64,000 bases of DNA from Guadua angustifolia. Its lineage: Eukaryota; Streptophyta; Magnoliopsida; Poales; Poaceae. Positions 45,341-57,372 of the stretch are shown piece by piece. The notes under the pieces were generated by a model. The model had not been told where the DNA came from, made no database searches, and saw only the letters and a list, made by a program, of their open reading frames with translations. Position 1 is the stretch's first letter; every line of letters starts with the position of its first letter. The stretch covers positions 11,402,852 to 11,466,851 of the forward strand of contig CM070508.1 in NCBI GenBank assembly GCA_036346375.1. Direction: 5' to 3'. The position numbers and the translations under genes are program-made.

Positions 45341-46141
45341 TACTACGGTAGGAGTGAAAACAGGTCAGATATGGGCAGATATTTCTCTTTCTGTATCTTT
45401 CTTACCCATATTTTTTTCAGATTCAAATCGGATACGGATACAAATCTGGGTGATTCGGGATACAGACATGAGACAGATACATGACGGACTCGGATTGGAA
45501 ACGAATAAAGATATACGGATAATACATGCATATATAGAGTAATATATGTTGAATCAAACAATATGAGTATGTGACCATAATAGCAAGTTACTCTCTGTGG
45601 TCATAAATGGTTGTCGTTTTGGACATAGATGTAGTAAAACTTTCAAAACTTTGACTATCAGTATCTTTTTAAATGTTTAAAGTGGATACATGAAAATCTT
45701 AGGCATAGATTTGTATCAAAAAGTTCTTTGATTGGCCAAATCCATATTTTGGAGACCCTGCCGTGGACCAAAACGACAACTATTTATCGTCGGAGGTAGT
45801 ATATATCAACCAAACCCAATAGACATTATACAAATAATATGCTACTTGAAGAACAATAAAACCAACTAATTGTCAAGGTAAATGAGCTGTCATAGAAAAT
45901 ATGTAATAAATAGGTTGGGTCTCGTTGAATATCCAAATTGAAATGAAACGCGGTATCCGAATTGAAAAAAATCGATATCTAGATCCCATCCTATATTTAC
46001 CGGATATTGACTGCTCCAAATTCGGATTCAAGTATCCGGATCCTGTCCTAGATCTGGCCGGATAGTCAAATCCCTTCCTGAATCTAGTTCTAACTAGATC
46101 CGACAAGAAATATTCGGCCTATTTTCACTCCTATACTATGG
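45341..46141. mobile_element. Non-autonomous hAT element
   Basis: Terminal inverted repeats TAGGAGTGAAAACAGG (45349) and CCTATTTTCACTCCTA (ending 46133) are flanked by 8-bp duplications TACTACGG and TACTATGG (one mismatch). The interior is rich in GGATACGGATAC-type words, as in many grass hAT elements. A Stowaway MITE is nested in it. No transposase. Confidence 0.88.
45589..45801. mobile_element. Stowaway-like MITE nested in hAT
   Basis: Left CTCTCTGTGGTCATAAATGG and inverse right CTACCTCCGACGATAAATAG, both with GTTGTCGTTTTGG further in; flanked by TA. About 210 bp. Confidence 0.85.
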
Positions 46142-48880
46142 TACACAATGCAACAAGCACGAACTAAGAACTATAACTGCGGTACATGTGTGCCTTTTGG
46201 AAAGTAAATGACATGGTGAATTTAGATCTATTCAGGTTTGCGCACTGACACCCTAAGGTGGAAATGGTACACCGTAGAGCACCCCATGGAATGTCGGTCA
46301 TCAGGATGATGTGGATATGGCTGGTTGTCATGGTATTAGCATGCGCAATTGTAGCTTGGGTCGGTGCAGCAGTGCAGACGGGTGGTAGTCATTGCCGAGA
46401 TGAACCACCTCCTCATTGTTCCTCTCCCTGATCCTCTAACTATTGAACATGTTATTGTTGATCATCTCCTACAACTTGTCTAAGCGGATCTAGAGAGTTG
46501 CTATATAAACATAGGCATGTATTGGATATAATTGATCCACCTACTCGATGAACCTACAATCCATAGTCTTCAAGAAAGACGAGGTGATTACAAGAGATAC
46601 AACGGTACATACATGGAAGTATCAATAGGAAATGAAGTACTTACCATGAATAGAGACAACCAAAGAATCAATGTCCTAGGTTTCCCTCATTATCGAAAAC
46701 CTGGACCACCATGTCAAGTTTGTAGTTGCATTGAGGCCAAGACATGTAGATGTGTTGATAGTCGTGGAGGGAATTTCTAGGGTTATAGGAGTCCCTAGTT
46801 CTGAGGGGAAGATTGGCACTTGGGGGGTCAGGGTTTAGGAAATTGTATATTTGTGTCTTCTAGATAAGGTTCGTAGCCTTGAAACCCAATCCCTACCCAC
46901 TGTCCCACCCACACCTTGAGCTTCCCGCCCTATCTGCCATGGTGGTGAATGAATAGTATGGTAGTGGCTTGGTTGTGTGCGATGAGGTAGGCTTTATAGG
47001 TGTAGCCAGACTTAAGCCGTGGACTTCAGACTCAAATTTCCTTCATGGACTATGCCTAGACTTGAGGTTGTGTGCAATGCTATTAGGTGTGTAGGCATAA
47101 GAAATGTGCCTTAACTAGAAGGTTAGTAGAGAGGGGTGCATATATGGGTTGTGTCATGCAAGGAAAAGAGAGCATTCAAGGAGTGCAGCTATAAGCCATA
47201 TCATTCTAACAAAGCAGTATGTGAATCAATCAAGTCATCCTAATGCAAGCTAGGTAGCATGTGCTATGTATATAGTTGTAGCAGTTGGTATTTCTGACAA
47301 AATTTTATGACAGGGAAAAGGACATCCAAGGATTTGTTGTATGCACGTGAGGAAGTTTTGTAATGATTTCCGTTTAAATAAACCATCTAAAGTCTAATAT
47401 GATTCTTTGAAATGAAGGTGCCATTTACATGGCTTGTAGGGTGTTGTTAGGTGCATATGTTTACCTCGTTACTCCTATGATATAGATGACAATATGCACG
47501 AAACATCAACATGAACCATCAAAAACAATCTGGGATGGAAAAATAAGTTAGACTTGCGTTCATATATCCTATGCATCAGGGTCGTCCATCGGTGCCTTCC
47601 CTTATCTCCCATATGTGCATGGACTTTGGCCTTCCTTCATTACTTCCTGTACAAGAAAGTTCGATACTAGTCTTTCAGGTCCAGTTCAGGCTTCTCCCAA
47701 TACAAGTCAACCTCACCATCAGCATGGGCATCAGGGGCCATTGGCGTCTTTCCCTTATTTTCCTCCCTCTCGGTATTTCGCTTGTTCTTGGGGGTGTAAG
47801 GTTTCCAACAGATTAAGTTCTCAGACACAACTGCGTAGTTCAGCATTTATTTTTGCTAGATGAATGCCATGTCTTACTTCTTTGAGCTGTCAAACAACTG
47901 GAAGAAATAACAACACTTTGACGACTCCCAATATGCACGGATGAAGTTAGCAATATGTAAAATACAACATGTAGTATGAAATAACAATACATGACATGCA
48001 CTTAGGTGATAATCCTCACACATGTGGTACGCTCGCGTAGCGATGTCTGGATTGAATGATATATCTTTGCTAGATTACCATAGTCACACTAACAGCATGA
48101 AAACTCTAATGGTACAAGTGCATCCTTACAAGATGTATCAAGGTATGTTCCTACCTTCTTGGCAAGCCATTTTCGTTTTCAAAGCATCTCTGCATAGTCC
48201 AACATCCCTAAAAATGTTATGTGTGCAAAAATTGAGCATCACCTAAACATGAAGGTAAACCTAAATTTTACAATACTGCAACATGGAGATCCCAAGCTAA
48301 AAACATACAATTAGTATTTTATCGGTGTAAGTTTGCTCTTGCTAAGATAACATGTGTTTATTGACATGACTAAGAAATCAAAATATTCAAAACATGCGCT
48401 AATTTCATATGAACATGAGAGAAACATTGCTTGCTAATCCTCCAAATACACCATTTTTTTAGAATAAGCTAATGTACACATGATTAATTCGAGTTATTTT
48501 TGTGGGCACTTGATATCTATGGTTTGAACAAAGATGTACCAAATCACACGATTGTAATCAGTAAAATGATAGGGAATAGAAGGACTTACCTTGTGTTGTG
48601 ATCCCTACGAGGAACCCTGGCTCAAATCAAAGTTTTTGTGTTGGATTTGAAGAGGAGGAGAGAGGAACAGGGCGGCTGTGCCTTTGCCTCTTAGATGGTG
48701 CGCTAGGCTTAGAGTGGGTGGCACTTGCCCACTCTCAGCATCGGACCAGCTTCATATTGGGGATGCCTCCACGTTAGACCCGCCCCGAGGACAAAGGGGG
48801 TTGAGAGGGGCAAGGCCACCACTATCCTCAGCCAGAGCATGGTGCGAAATAATAAGGGTTCATCTCTAGAATAGCTAGTG
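46142..48880. other. Intergenic DNA, no gene supported
   Basis: A few short ORFs (46532-46780, with a Cys-rich end CQVCSCIEAKTCRC; 47571-47863) have no recognisable family and no supporting context. Some of 47500-48880 may belong to the 3' side of the minus-strand MULE. Confidence 0.4.
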
Positions 48881-48884
48881 TTGA

Positions 48885-49335
48885 GGTCTCAACCTACTCC
48901 ACTAGCTATTTTGGTGAGTGATATCCTACCTCTGCACTAGCCCTCAATCAAGGATAGAGATGACCTTGACTGAATGCTGGCACTAATGCATGGGGTGTAC
49001 ACGCCAGCCTCTACGGCATGCCACATGAGGGCATCCACAACAATCTCTTTGGTGCTAAGTGTCCACACCTCTGCACCAGACCTTAACTGAGGACAAAGTC
49101 GACCACAAGCTCTTGGTCACATTGTGCCCTTAGTCGAACACTAGCTTGAAGGCATGGGTGGCCAATACCATCATGGTTAGCGCTTAGGTCCAACCAATCG
49201 CACCAGTTATTCTGGCACTGGTCGCCATTGCCTCCACTCTAGTGCTCGGTAAGGATAGAGATGGCTGAGTCCCCATGGGCACATTTTTGTCCTCGGTTGA
49301 GTGCTGGCATAGAGATAGGGGATCCACATCAGCTA
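48885..49335. repeat. Degenerate long-period repeat
   Basis: Words such as CTCTGCACTAG, AAGGATAGAGATG, GAGTGCTGGC and TGGCACTAATGC recur about every 100 to 150 bp. Similar wording occurs at 52180-52380. May be MULE terminal sequence; weak. Confidence 0.35.
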
Positions 49336-49399
49336 TCCTAATGCAGGCCAATGTGCCTCTCTCCACCAACAGTGTTGCCACCTCTCTCGGTGACCTCGT

Positions 49400-51440
49400 A
49401 CTTCCATGAGGCCTTATAGAAGCATACACCTCTTTGCTCAAATGCTCTCTTCTTCTCTTCATTGATCTTGGCATGCACAACCATACCCCACACTTTCCCT
49501 TCAAGTAACATCCCTTGCGAGTCATGGTGCTGGCCGACAAATTATTTGTTGCACTTATGGAAAGTGTACATCACTACGGCTATGACAGGTAATGATTGGA
49601 TCCCCTTGAGAACTTTGTTGAATACTTTCACCAAATTTTTAGTCATGAAGCCATACCTATGACCATCTGGGTCGAATGCACTTGCTTGTAGGGACTTGCC
49701 ACATAGACTGCTCTTTAGTCATTCCCATTCTCACTAGCAGGCTGCTGGAAGATCCTTGGCTCATTGACTATGCACAAATGCTTTGGGTCTTCTGTCTCAT
49801 TCTTGCTAGCACTGGTTGAGAAGAAATTTGCAGCGAAGTTCCGCATGCACCAACGGTGATGCAACCGTCAGTACCCTAGGATTTCTTTCTCCACTACATT
49901 CAAGATTTTGATGTCCTGGTCCGAAATGACACAAACATCCCAGTCCAAACCTATGACCTCAACCATCACAAGATGCATGAACCTCTCCCAATTAGAGTTG
50001 GTCTCATGTTCCACAAGCACAAAAGCTAAGGGAATGAGCTGGTCCTCCGCATTAAAAACCCCCCAACGGTGAGCAAAATGGTGCCCTTGTACCTGCTAGT
50101 ACCCTTCCTGGCATGCCTCCCATGATCTCAACTCTCATTTTACTAGGTTCTATGCTATACACCATTGTTGGGTTGATAGACTTTTTGGCGTTCATCAGTG
50201 TTGGCATGCAAGCATATGACTCGGCCCAATCATACGAAATCTTCAAGATATCTTTGCTTATTCCTCCAAGCTTTCCCATACTTAATATGATACCCAAAGA
50301 TCTAGAACATAAACTCCATGAGAACTAGAAGTGAAATGGTCGGCTACTGCTTCATGGCATTACACATGTGGTTCTCAATGAAGTTTGAAGTGGTCTATCG
50401 ATACTTGCTCGATAGCTGTGCTTCACCACGAGTGTGTGGTTTAACTACACTTGTCACCTTCCATAGACCACAAGGTGTTTTTAGGCATAAACCTTCCATG
50501 AGCAATTCCTATCCTCACATATCACCATGTATCTGTTCCACATGCTTGAGTATGTCACATGGTATAGCCTATGGTGCTGGATTGAGTACTTTTTCAGCCA
50601 TAGCTTCATGGATAGCATGTTGGCAAACAAGATGGCCTTTTCGATATGCCGCATGAAGGCATGTAAGGGGCACTCAACATTCACACTGCTATCAAGTATA
50701 GCCCCACTGGCTAAACTCAAATCCCTAAATTCTGAGATATAGGAATCATGCCCAACCACCTTCTAGAACACATTGACAACCTCCCTCGTCAACATCGCCT
50801 CTGGACAATCCTCGTCCATGTCAGATGCGTACTGCTCTTGTATGGCTCATCACTAATGGACCTCTCACCAAAAACCCGAGCATCCAACTCATTGAATTCT
50901 TGTGCCCCATCAAAACCATCCACAGGTGGGGGTGCGGCTAACTCAGGACTCCCTTGTGCCAAAGGCTCTGGTGAGTTGCCACGCATGGCATCCACATAAG
51001 AAATGTTGTTACCATCAACATGCATAACCTCCGATGAAAGATACACCGCCTTCATGTCATCCCCATCAACTCGGGGGGGATCAATAAAGATTGATAACGA
51101 CCTCATGCGGCTCACATTTTCCAACCTTCATGCCACCATGTCAAGGAACTTGAGTTGGGAGCCAACAACCAACTCCAATACGTATCCAAATCAATGTCAC
51201 AAGAATTTTGCAACATTAATAGCGACCGCGTACCAACACCATTATCATACCTTCCCTCCAGCTGAATACCCATCCCATATTGCGTCCACCCTAACTTCCC
51301 TTTCATGCTTGCCACCAATTCAGCGAATGAGGGCTGCACAACGTATGCCAACACACTCAACGCTATGCTCGCAAACTCCACACCATTGTTGTTATACATT
51401 ACCATGCCACCATGATGCACATGAACATCTATATCCATCT
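49400..51440 (-). pseudogene. Second MuDR-like MULE transposase, degenerate
   Basis: On the minus strand, from 51440: a PB1-like N-terminus (MDIDVHVHHGGMVMYNNNGVEF, ...LEGRYDNGVG), then an acidic linker, then KYSIQHHRLYHVTYSSMWNRY with CEDRNCSWKVYA near 50481-50560, the MULE N-terminal zinc-binding-type block. Further down come YGKAWRNKQRYLE (about 50260), RYKGTILLTVGGF (about 50055) and later pieces to NLVKVFNKVLKG near 49600. Numerous stops. Independent of the plus-strand MULE at 29090-42215; its terminal repeats were not resolved. Confidence 0.8.
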
Positions 51441-52590
51441 ATACGACCACAAGCAACATCCATAAATAAAACAATCGTCAATCCTTTGCCAGCACAATAA
51501 CAAAAAAAATCTAAATTAATCCACATGTACCAATTTTAATTTGTAAACAATAATATACAGATTGTTTAATATTCGTTACAGCATGGACTAATCCATCCAA
51601 CAACCAAATACAGCAACACAATCAAAGAAATACTATACTACTATTATCACACCCTTCAACGGTTTCCCATCCAAATTAACCTTAACATAACCAACAAACT
51701 ATGCTAGCCCATAGTCATATACACAATAATCATAATCTACATCACCAAAAAACAGGCTCGAGTTCATACAATTTGGACTAAACAATAATGATTTCTCTCG
51801 GTTCATTCATATGTGTTCCATGCAAACTATCCAATAATATAAAACAAATACTCAAAATGTAGGCAACAATTGGACTATCAACCAGTGCTAACCTTTCCAC
51901 AATACCAAATCCAAGCCAAAATCAAGTTCTCATACACTCCAAATTGGATTTTTTAGGTCAACCCTAAAGTATGGTTGCCTAAAATTCGACAAAACTAAGT
52001 AAAACTAATTGGTAAAAGCATGAGTAGTGAGAAAGATTACATTCTCTTATGATTCTCATGTGAAATCCTGTGCAAAACAGAATGATTTGAGTGGATTTGG
52101 AGGGGGAAGGGAGAGGCGAAGCAGGTGCATGTCGCGCTCGCCTTTAGACCCTAGCGGGACAATGATACCTCCGCCCCATCAGTGCTAGCACTTAGGAATC
52201 GCATCTCCATGCTAGATTTGCATCCACTCCTAAGTCCTGACTTCACACATCCGTGCCAGTGTTGTTGGTGCAAAGCTGCGACACGTCAGCTTTCGTGTTG
52301 CCAGCAAGATGGGTTCTCAACGCCATTGCCACTAGCGCAGAGATGGTTAACCTCCACGCCATCCGCATTGGCACATAGAAAAAAAGTATTTCGGGATTAG
52401 TTTTCTCAATCAGTTTTTTGAAGTAAAATAGAAAACAATTAAAATAGGGAAAGACAATGCCAATGCATGTGCACACTGATGCAGCATGGTGCTGTCGCAT
52501 GTATAGTATACTGTTTCATGGCTAGTCGACGTGTAATCATTCGTGTGCATCGGATGTGGTAGCGTTTAGGTTGTGGTGTATATCAACCAG
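51441..52590. other. Flank of the minus-strand MULE
   Basis: AT-rich to about 52080, then a short G/C-richer block (52090-52380). No gene supported. Confidence 0.4.
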
Positions 52591-52828
52591 TTAGGGTGTG
52601 TTTGGTTGGTGGGATGAAATTGAATGGGATGAGATGGTCCTGTACCATTTGGTTTCATTGTTTTGGGTGAGTAGAATGGTTCAGCATCTGTAGAGAATAT
52701 TCCTCAAATTTATATCCCATCATCTATGATATGATGATTCTATTCAAGCAACCAAATACATGGATGACTTTTTTTCTTGTACTATTTCATACATATACCA
52801 TTTGGTACAAGCAACCAAACACACATTA
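52591..52828. mobile_element. Tourist-like MITE
   Basis: Left end GGGTGTGTTTGGTTGGTG and right end CAACCAAACACACA are inverted and flanked by TTA (52591-52593 and 52826-52828), the PIF/Harbinger target. About 232 bp. Confidence 0.88.
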
Positions 52829-54417
52829 TGGAACGCGAATAATAACTCACTAGAATGATGTTGCTATTCTATGTTTTGGTTGTACACTAGCAGTCTGGCT
52901 TGCGTAAATAGATTTTTTTTCTCTGCGACCATACATACCCATCACATCCATCGTTGGTTTGCAAGGAGAGTGTGTGTATTTGGGGGCATGAGAAAATATG
53001 GTACAAATACTCCCCCGTCTCTTCCCTCCCACCTTTGGCAACCGTGCCTAACGGTGAGTTGCTCATTGGAAACCCCGCCATTGCTAGAAAACTTGCACGA
53101 AGCCCGCTTGCCATCAGAAACCTCACCAAGCCAGTGCCACCTCTAGCCGCACAGTTGTCAGATCTAGCCATCCCTGAGCAGCGTGGGCCCGTAGTGAGCC
53201 GAAGGGGCATGAGTGGCAGAGATGCCGGAGAACGAATGGCGAGGAGGAGGCACGAATACATATATAAGAAATACATTTAGGGTTATGAAATATGTAGGAA
53301 TCTGGAAACGGAACTGACAGCTGATGCGGTGCTTATGCCCATACAGCTGATGGAAGTAGGAATATTTCAATGGAAGTGCACACATCTCACACCACAACTC
53401 TACAGTCTTGTATAATAGTTTTATAACATCATTAATTTAACTCATAAGTTCAAAAATTTTAAAAGTACGGTACAAATTAATAGTTCAAATAAGATATTGT
53501 ATGTATTGAAGAACTCGTCCTCCTATAAGTTGTTGCACATAAATAATTCAAATAATCTAAATTTATCAACAGAAAAACTGATCTCCACATTTTTTTTCTA
53601 TTTTTTTAAAGTGCCGCACCCCTATTGGTTCCGCCTATGCCAGCCGGCAAAATTGCTTTTCCGGACTGGCTTGTTCATTCTTCCGAAACTTTTCATTTTA
53701 TTCTTTTTTTAAAGAAGACTTCATTCCATTTTTCTCCTCCGCTACCTTACTGTCCAACTTACAATCGTATCGATCTCAAGTCCCACCACTCAAAAACTTT
53801 AATTGTTCCTACGTCTAACAAAAGAATGTTTCAGTAAAAAAATGCAACAATAGAATGTTCTCGTGACAATTAACAATTTTGATAAGAAATCAAACAGCAT
53901 CCTACTATGTATTTTAGGTATCACATATATATAGCTGTGTACTACATTGTATTAAATATTGGGCGTTCTGCGTACGTTGGCTTGTCCATGCATGCAACAG
54001 ACATCTGCGTACAAATGCTCTGTATGGTGGTCAGAGTCACGCGCCAATCTTTTCTTTTCTTTTTTCTATTCCCCCCTTGATCCCAATCTTTTGCGTGTCT
54101 GTTTATCAAACATCTTCATCAGGACTTGGAATGTCACTTTCCCGTGAAGTTTTCAATACTTTGTCTTTTTCACGATGGGTTAAGTTTTCTAATTTGGTGT
54201 TCTTAAGTTTTCTAATTTGATGTTCGAGTAGGATCTAGCTGTTCAAAAGTAGACACGAGAGTTTTCAAAACTTCAGTTATATGCCTGCTGCGCACGAAAG
54301 ATGTTACTATTTCTTCTCATAGGGGCTTCTTTGCTGTGTACTTGATAACATTACTTAGTTGCACACACTTTGACTTTTTAGGCGGTACAAGGAAGACGCA
54401 CACTATATATATACATA
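52829..54417. other. Intergenic DNA
   Basis: A pair of overlapping opposite-strand ORFs (52871-53280) reflects composition; no family recognised. Nothing else supported. Confidence 0.4.
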
Positions 54418-54423
54418 TCTATC

Positions 54424-54840
54424 CCCCTATTAAAGCTTGCAAAGTTCCTGGATGGAGAGCCTATCCAAATGTCACTTTTGCCCATTTTGCGAAAAACCCC
54501 CTATATTTTTTGAAATTACGGATATGTTCCTGCAAATTACGAATAGGTCTTTCGTGATTTTTTGTGAGAGAAAGATTTTCTTTTCTAAATCGCATTTGGG
54601 TCCCTCGTGCACCGTTTTACGGAAAAAACCTCCCGTTAAATTCAAATCGCGAACAAGCCATTTTCTAATTTTTCAGGATAGCGAACAGGTCCAAAAACGT
54701 AACATTCAGGTCCTTACTCTTTACGTCTATGTCCTTTCTCCGTTTTTCTCGGGAAAAAATGTTTTCGTTATCACAAAAATGTGTTCAGCTCTATCTCTAG
54801 ACTTTTTCCCTCCGTTCTTTCCGGAAAAAATATTTCCGTG
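54424..54840 (+). repeat. Helitron 5' region, copy 1
   Basis: About 400 bp matching 56709-57085 in direct orientation (AAAGCTTGCAAAGTTCCTGGAT; CAGGATAGCGAACAGGTCC; GTGTTCAGCTCTATCTCTAG shown as short cores). It ends where the LOX segment begins. Confidence 0.9.
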
Positions 54841-54860
54841 CTCCGTTTTCCTCGTTTTAC

Positions 54861-55155
54861 CTTGTTGGCGAAGAAGACGCGCTTCCCCGGTGCGCCGTCG
54901 TCGCCGGCCTTGGGCTGCAGCCAGGATTTGCACCGGATTGCGAGGTGGGCGGAGTTGCCGGCGTCCTCGGCGGCCGTGATCTTGACGCCCTCGAGGAACA
55001 TCTCCGTGCGGTGCTCGTTGGTGACCAGCACGGCGCCGATGGGGCCGAAGCCGGCCGGCGCGTCGAAGTCGGCCTCGTAGCTCACGTTGTAGAGGTCGTC
55101 GTCGGCCACCTTGTGGGCGTAGCTCCGGATGGTTTGTTTCTCCTGTCCCGTCTCT
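54861..55155 (-). pseudogene. Lipoxygenase PLAT-domain exon fragment
   Basis: On the minus strand one open, stop-free exon reads ETGQEKQTIRSYAHKV, then FGPIGAVLVTNEHRTEMFLEGV and CKSWLQPK...KRVFFANK. This is the N-terminal PLAT/LH2 beta-barrel of plant 13-lipoxygenases, which targets the enzyme to membranes or lipid. An AG acceptor (about 55154) and a GT donor (GTAAAA after NK) bound it, and both flanks look intronic. The catalytic iron domain is absent, so no enzyme is made. Its location inside a Helitron, in antisense to it, indicates capture. Confidence 0.88.
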
Positions 55156-56058
55156 TCATCCACACAAAACCAAGCGCACAATTAGCATAGCGCAGCATTA
55201 AGCAAGTCGCACGTAAAACCGCATCCTCTGCTTAACAAAGTAGATTGTCGCAAGTTTTTAATTTCTAATCTGTTGCCTCTCTTTTCTTAATTGTTAAACA
55301 AAGCATTTAGCTTCGTTGCGGTGTGTTTTCTTGAAATGCTGCAGTAAGCTATGATGTGTTGCCATCAAGACGATGATTTTTTTTATAGCATTTTTAGCTT
55401 TGTTGTGGTGTGTTGCAACTTACTATTTGAGTATTTTTTTTGTTGCAACAGGAGTGACATTTTGTTGCAACGTGTGTTGTTGACATGGACTGTTCTGTAG
55501 TAAGTTGTTTTTTTTTTGTTGCGACACAGTTGATGATTTGTTGTATTTAATCAACTTATGTTGTATTGTTGTTGCCAGCGGGCTTGCAACAACGCCCCAT
55601 GAGAGAGCGTAGAGAAGAAAGCAAAGAAGTGAATGTTGTTGAAGTATAAGTGAATTGTCCACCTTTTATCATCTAGTTTAAGTTTTTGGGTGAACTAACC
55701 GGTGCATGCAACTCAATATGGTATCAGGGTCAAGAGCGTAGAGAAAAAAGCAAAGAAGTGAATGTTGTTGGCGTAATTTAAAAAAATAACTGCAGCCCGC
55801 TTCTATTCCACATTCTAGGTCTAAGGGAGCCTGCACGTGAGGGTGCGTATTGAAGTATAAATGAATGGGTGTGTATAGTCATCTTCGGATGTTTTTGTGT
55901 AAGAAAACATCCAAATTTTGGACCGTTGAATGTTGTTGAAATATAAGTGAATTATCCATCTTTTCTTATCAATTTTAACTTTTGGGTGAACTGATTGGTG
56001 CATACAACTCAATAGATGTGATGTGTTTTTGTTGGGCGGAATTGAACGGTGGAAGTCA
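55156..56058. other. Captured intron and Helitron interior
   Basis: T-rich sequence with repeated TTGTTGCAAC-type words (55300-55600). A direct repeat GAGCGTAGAGAAGAAAGCAAAG...GAATGTTGTTGA occurs at 55603 and 55733. Part of it is probably the LOX intron upstream of the exon. No gene. Confidence 0.5.
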
Positions 56059-56653
56059 CTTACGAGCAGGCCTGGGCATTCGGTTTAACCGAAAAAATCG
56101 GTTTCGGTTCTCGGTTTATTTGGAAATTCGGTTATTTCAAAATTAAAACTGAATTGTGTTTGAAAATTTCGGTAACCGACACTTCGGTTAACCGATAGTT
56201 CGGTTTCGGTTTCGGTTTTAACCGAATTAACCGAACTTAGCATTGATGATGGCCGTGTTGTCGGTAACTTTGTTGCTTAGGTAGCCACCGTTTGTAGCCT
56301 TCTCTTTTGACACCTTAATTTAAGGACATCCCAGTTGTTTGTTTCATATTGAAATGCTCCTTGTGCAATTATGGTTTCAAACGCTGAGGAAGGAGCCTCT
56401 GACTGTCTATGGCGATGGTAAACAAACGAGGAGTTTTCAATATGTCTCCGATTTGGTGGGTCTCTTTATCAAAGTTCGGTTAGTTCGGTTAACCGAGGGT
56501 TAAAACCGAATTAACCGAAAAAAGTTCGGTTATTTCATACAACTAACCGAATCAACAACCGAATAATTCGGTTTCGGTTTTTTCGGCTTCGGTTCCGGTT
56601 TTAACGGTTTCGGTTTTCGGTTTTCGGTTTATTTGCCCACCCCTACTTACGAG
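56059..56653. mobile_element. Non-autonomous hAT element inside the Helitron
   Basis: A perfect 8-bp duplication CTTACGAG (56059-56066 and 56646-56653) flanks ends CAGGCCTGGGCA and TGCCCACCCCTA (inverse TAGGGGTGGGCA). Both subtermini are packed with CGGTTTCGGTT/AACCGAA repeats. 579 bp, no transposase. Confidence 0.93.
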
Positions 56654-56705
56654 AAAATGTGGTAGGCAGCGTACGGAGCTAACACCCGATCGAATGTGCA
56701 GGCGC

Positions 56706-57085
56706 TAGTGAGCCCTTAAAGCTTGCAAACTTCCTGGATTGTGAGCCTATCCACCTGGCACTTTTGTGTTTTTTGCAAAAAACACCCCACGTTTCTTGAA
56801 ATTACGGATAGGTCCTTATCAATTACGAACAGGTCCTTCGCGATTTTTTGTGAGGGGAAGATTTTTTCCCGTTTCTCGCATTTAGGTCCCTCGCTCGCCA
56901 TTTTACGGGAAAACCCTTCCGTTAAATTCAAATCGCGGAGAAGCCCTTTTCTAATTTTTCAGGATAGCGGATAGGTCCAAAAACGTAACAATCAGGTCCT
57001 TATTCCTTACGTCTAGGTCCTTTCTCCGTTTTTCTCGGGAAAAAAAGTTTTCGTCACCAAAAAAATGTGTTCAGCTCTATCTCTA
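56706..57085 (+). repeat. Helitron 5' region, copy 2
   Basis: Direct repeat of 54424-54840 that continues into the true Helitron 3' half (57085-57372). Confidence 0.9.
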
Positions 57086-57334
57086 GACTTTTTCCCCACC
57101 GCGGTTTTCCAACTCGGTCTCCAATATTTTTCAAATAATTCGTCGAAAGAGATATTTCTACAATTCTAGCTCTCTATTTTTTCCCCGTTACTGCGATATC
57201 ACTCAAAACATTTGTCATCATCGATCTATTCAAAATGCGATCCGGTGATCGCTGTAGACATGCTATCCTAATTGCTTGCATTGCATGACGTCTCACGATA
57301 TGTCTTTCCATGTCTTTGCAGTTAAATCTTATTA

Positions 57335-57372
57335 GCTACGGGCGCGGCGTGCCGCCGCGCTTTCTTATCTAG
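57335..57372 (+). terminator. Helitron 3' hairpin and CTAG terminus
   Basis: 8-bp GC stem (57342-57349 with 57353-57360), loop TGC, then TTTCTTAT and CTAG. In Helitrons this hairpin acts as the rolling-circle replication stop. Confidence 0.9.

Larger units (their letters stand above)
54418..57372 (+). mobile_element. Helitron with captured lipoxygenase exon
   Basis: 5' end TCTATCCCCCTATTAAAGC after an A (54417); 3' end CTAG (57369-57372) before a T, with a perfect 8-bp stem GCGCGGCG/CGCCGCGC (57342-57360, loop TGC) 8 nt upstream. This is the Helitron layout: TC...CTRR, 3' hairpin, A-T target, no duplication. No Rep/helicase, so it is non-autonomous. It contains a LOX exon, a second copy of its own 5' region (56706-57085) and a hAT insertion. 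It may be two Helitrons, one inside or next to the other. Confidence 0.82.

Noticed and set aside
46532..46780. 82-aa ORF with a Cys-rich tail
   Set aside because: No family, no splice partner found nearby; kept only as a note.
48742..48765. TCGGACCAGCTTCATATTGGGG, close to miR166 (TCGGACCAGGCTTCATTCCCC) for its first 15 bases
   Set aside because: Needs a one-base gap, the 3' third differs, and no complementary arm lies within 200 bp. It sits in degenerate repeat-like DNA, so I treat it as chance.
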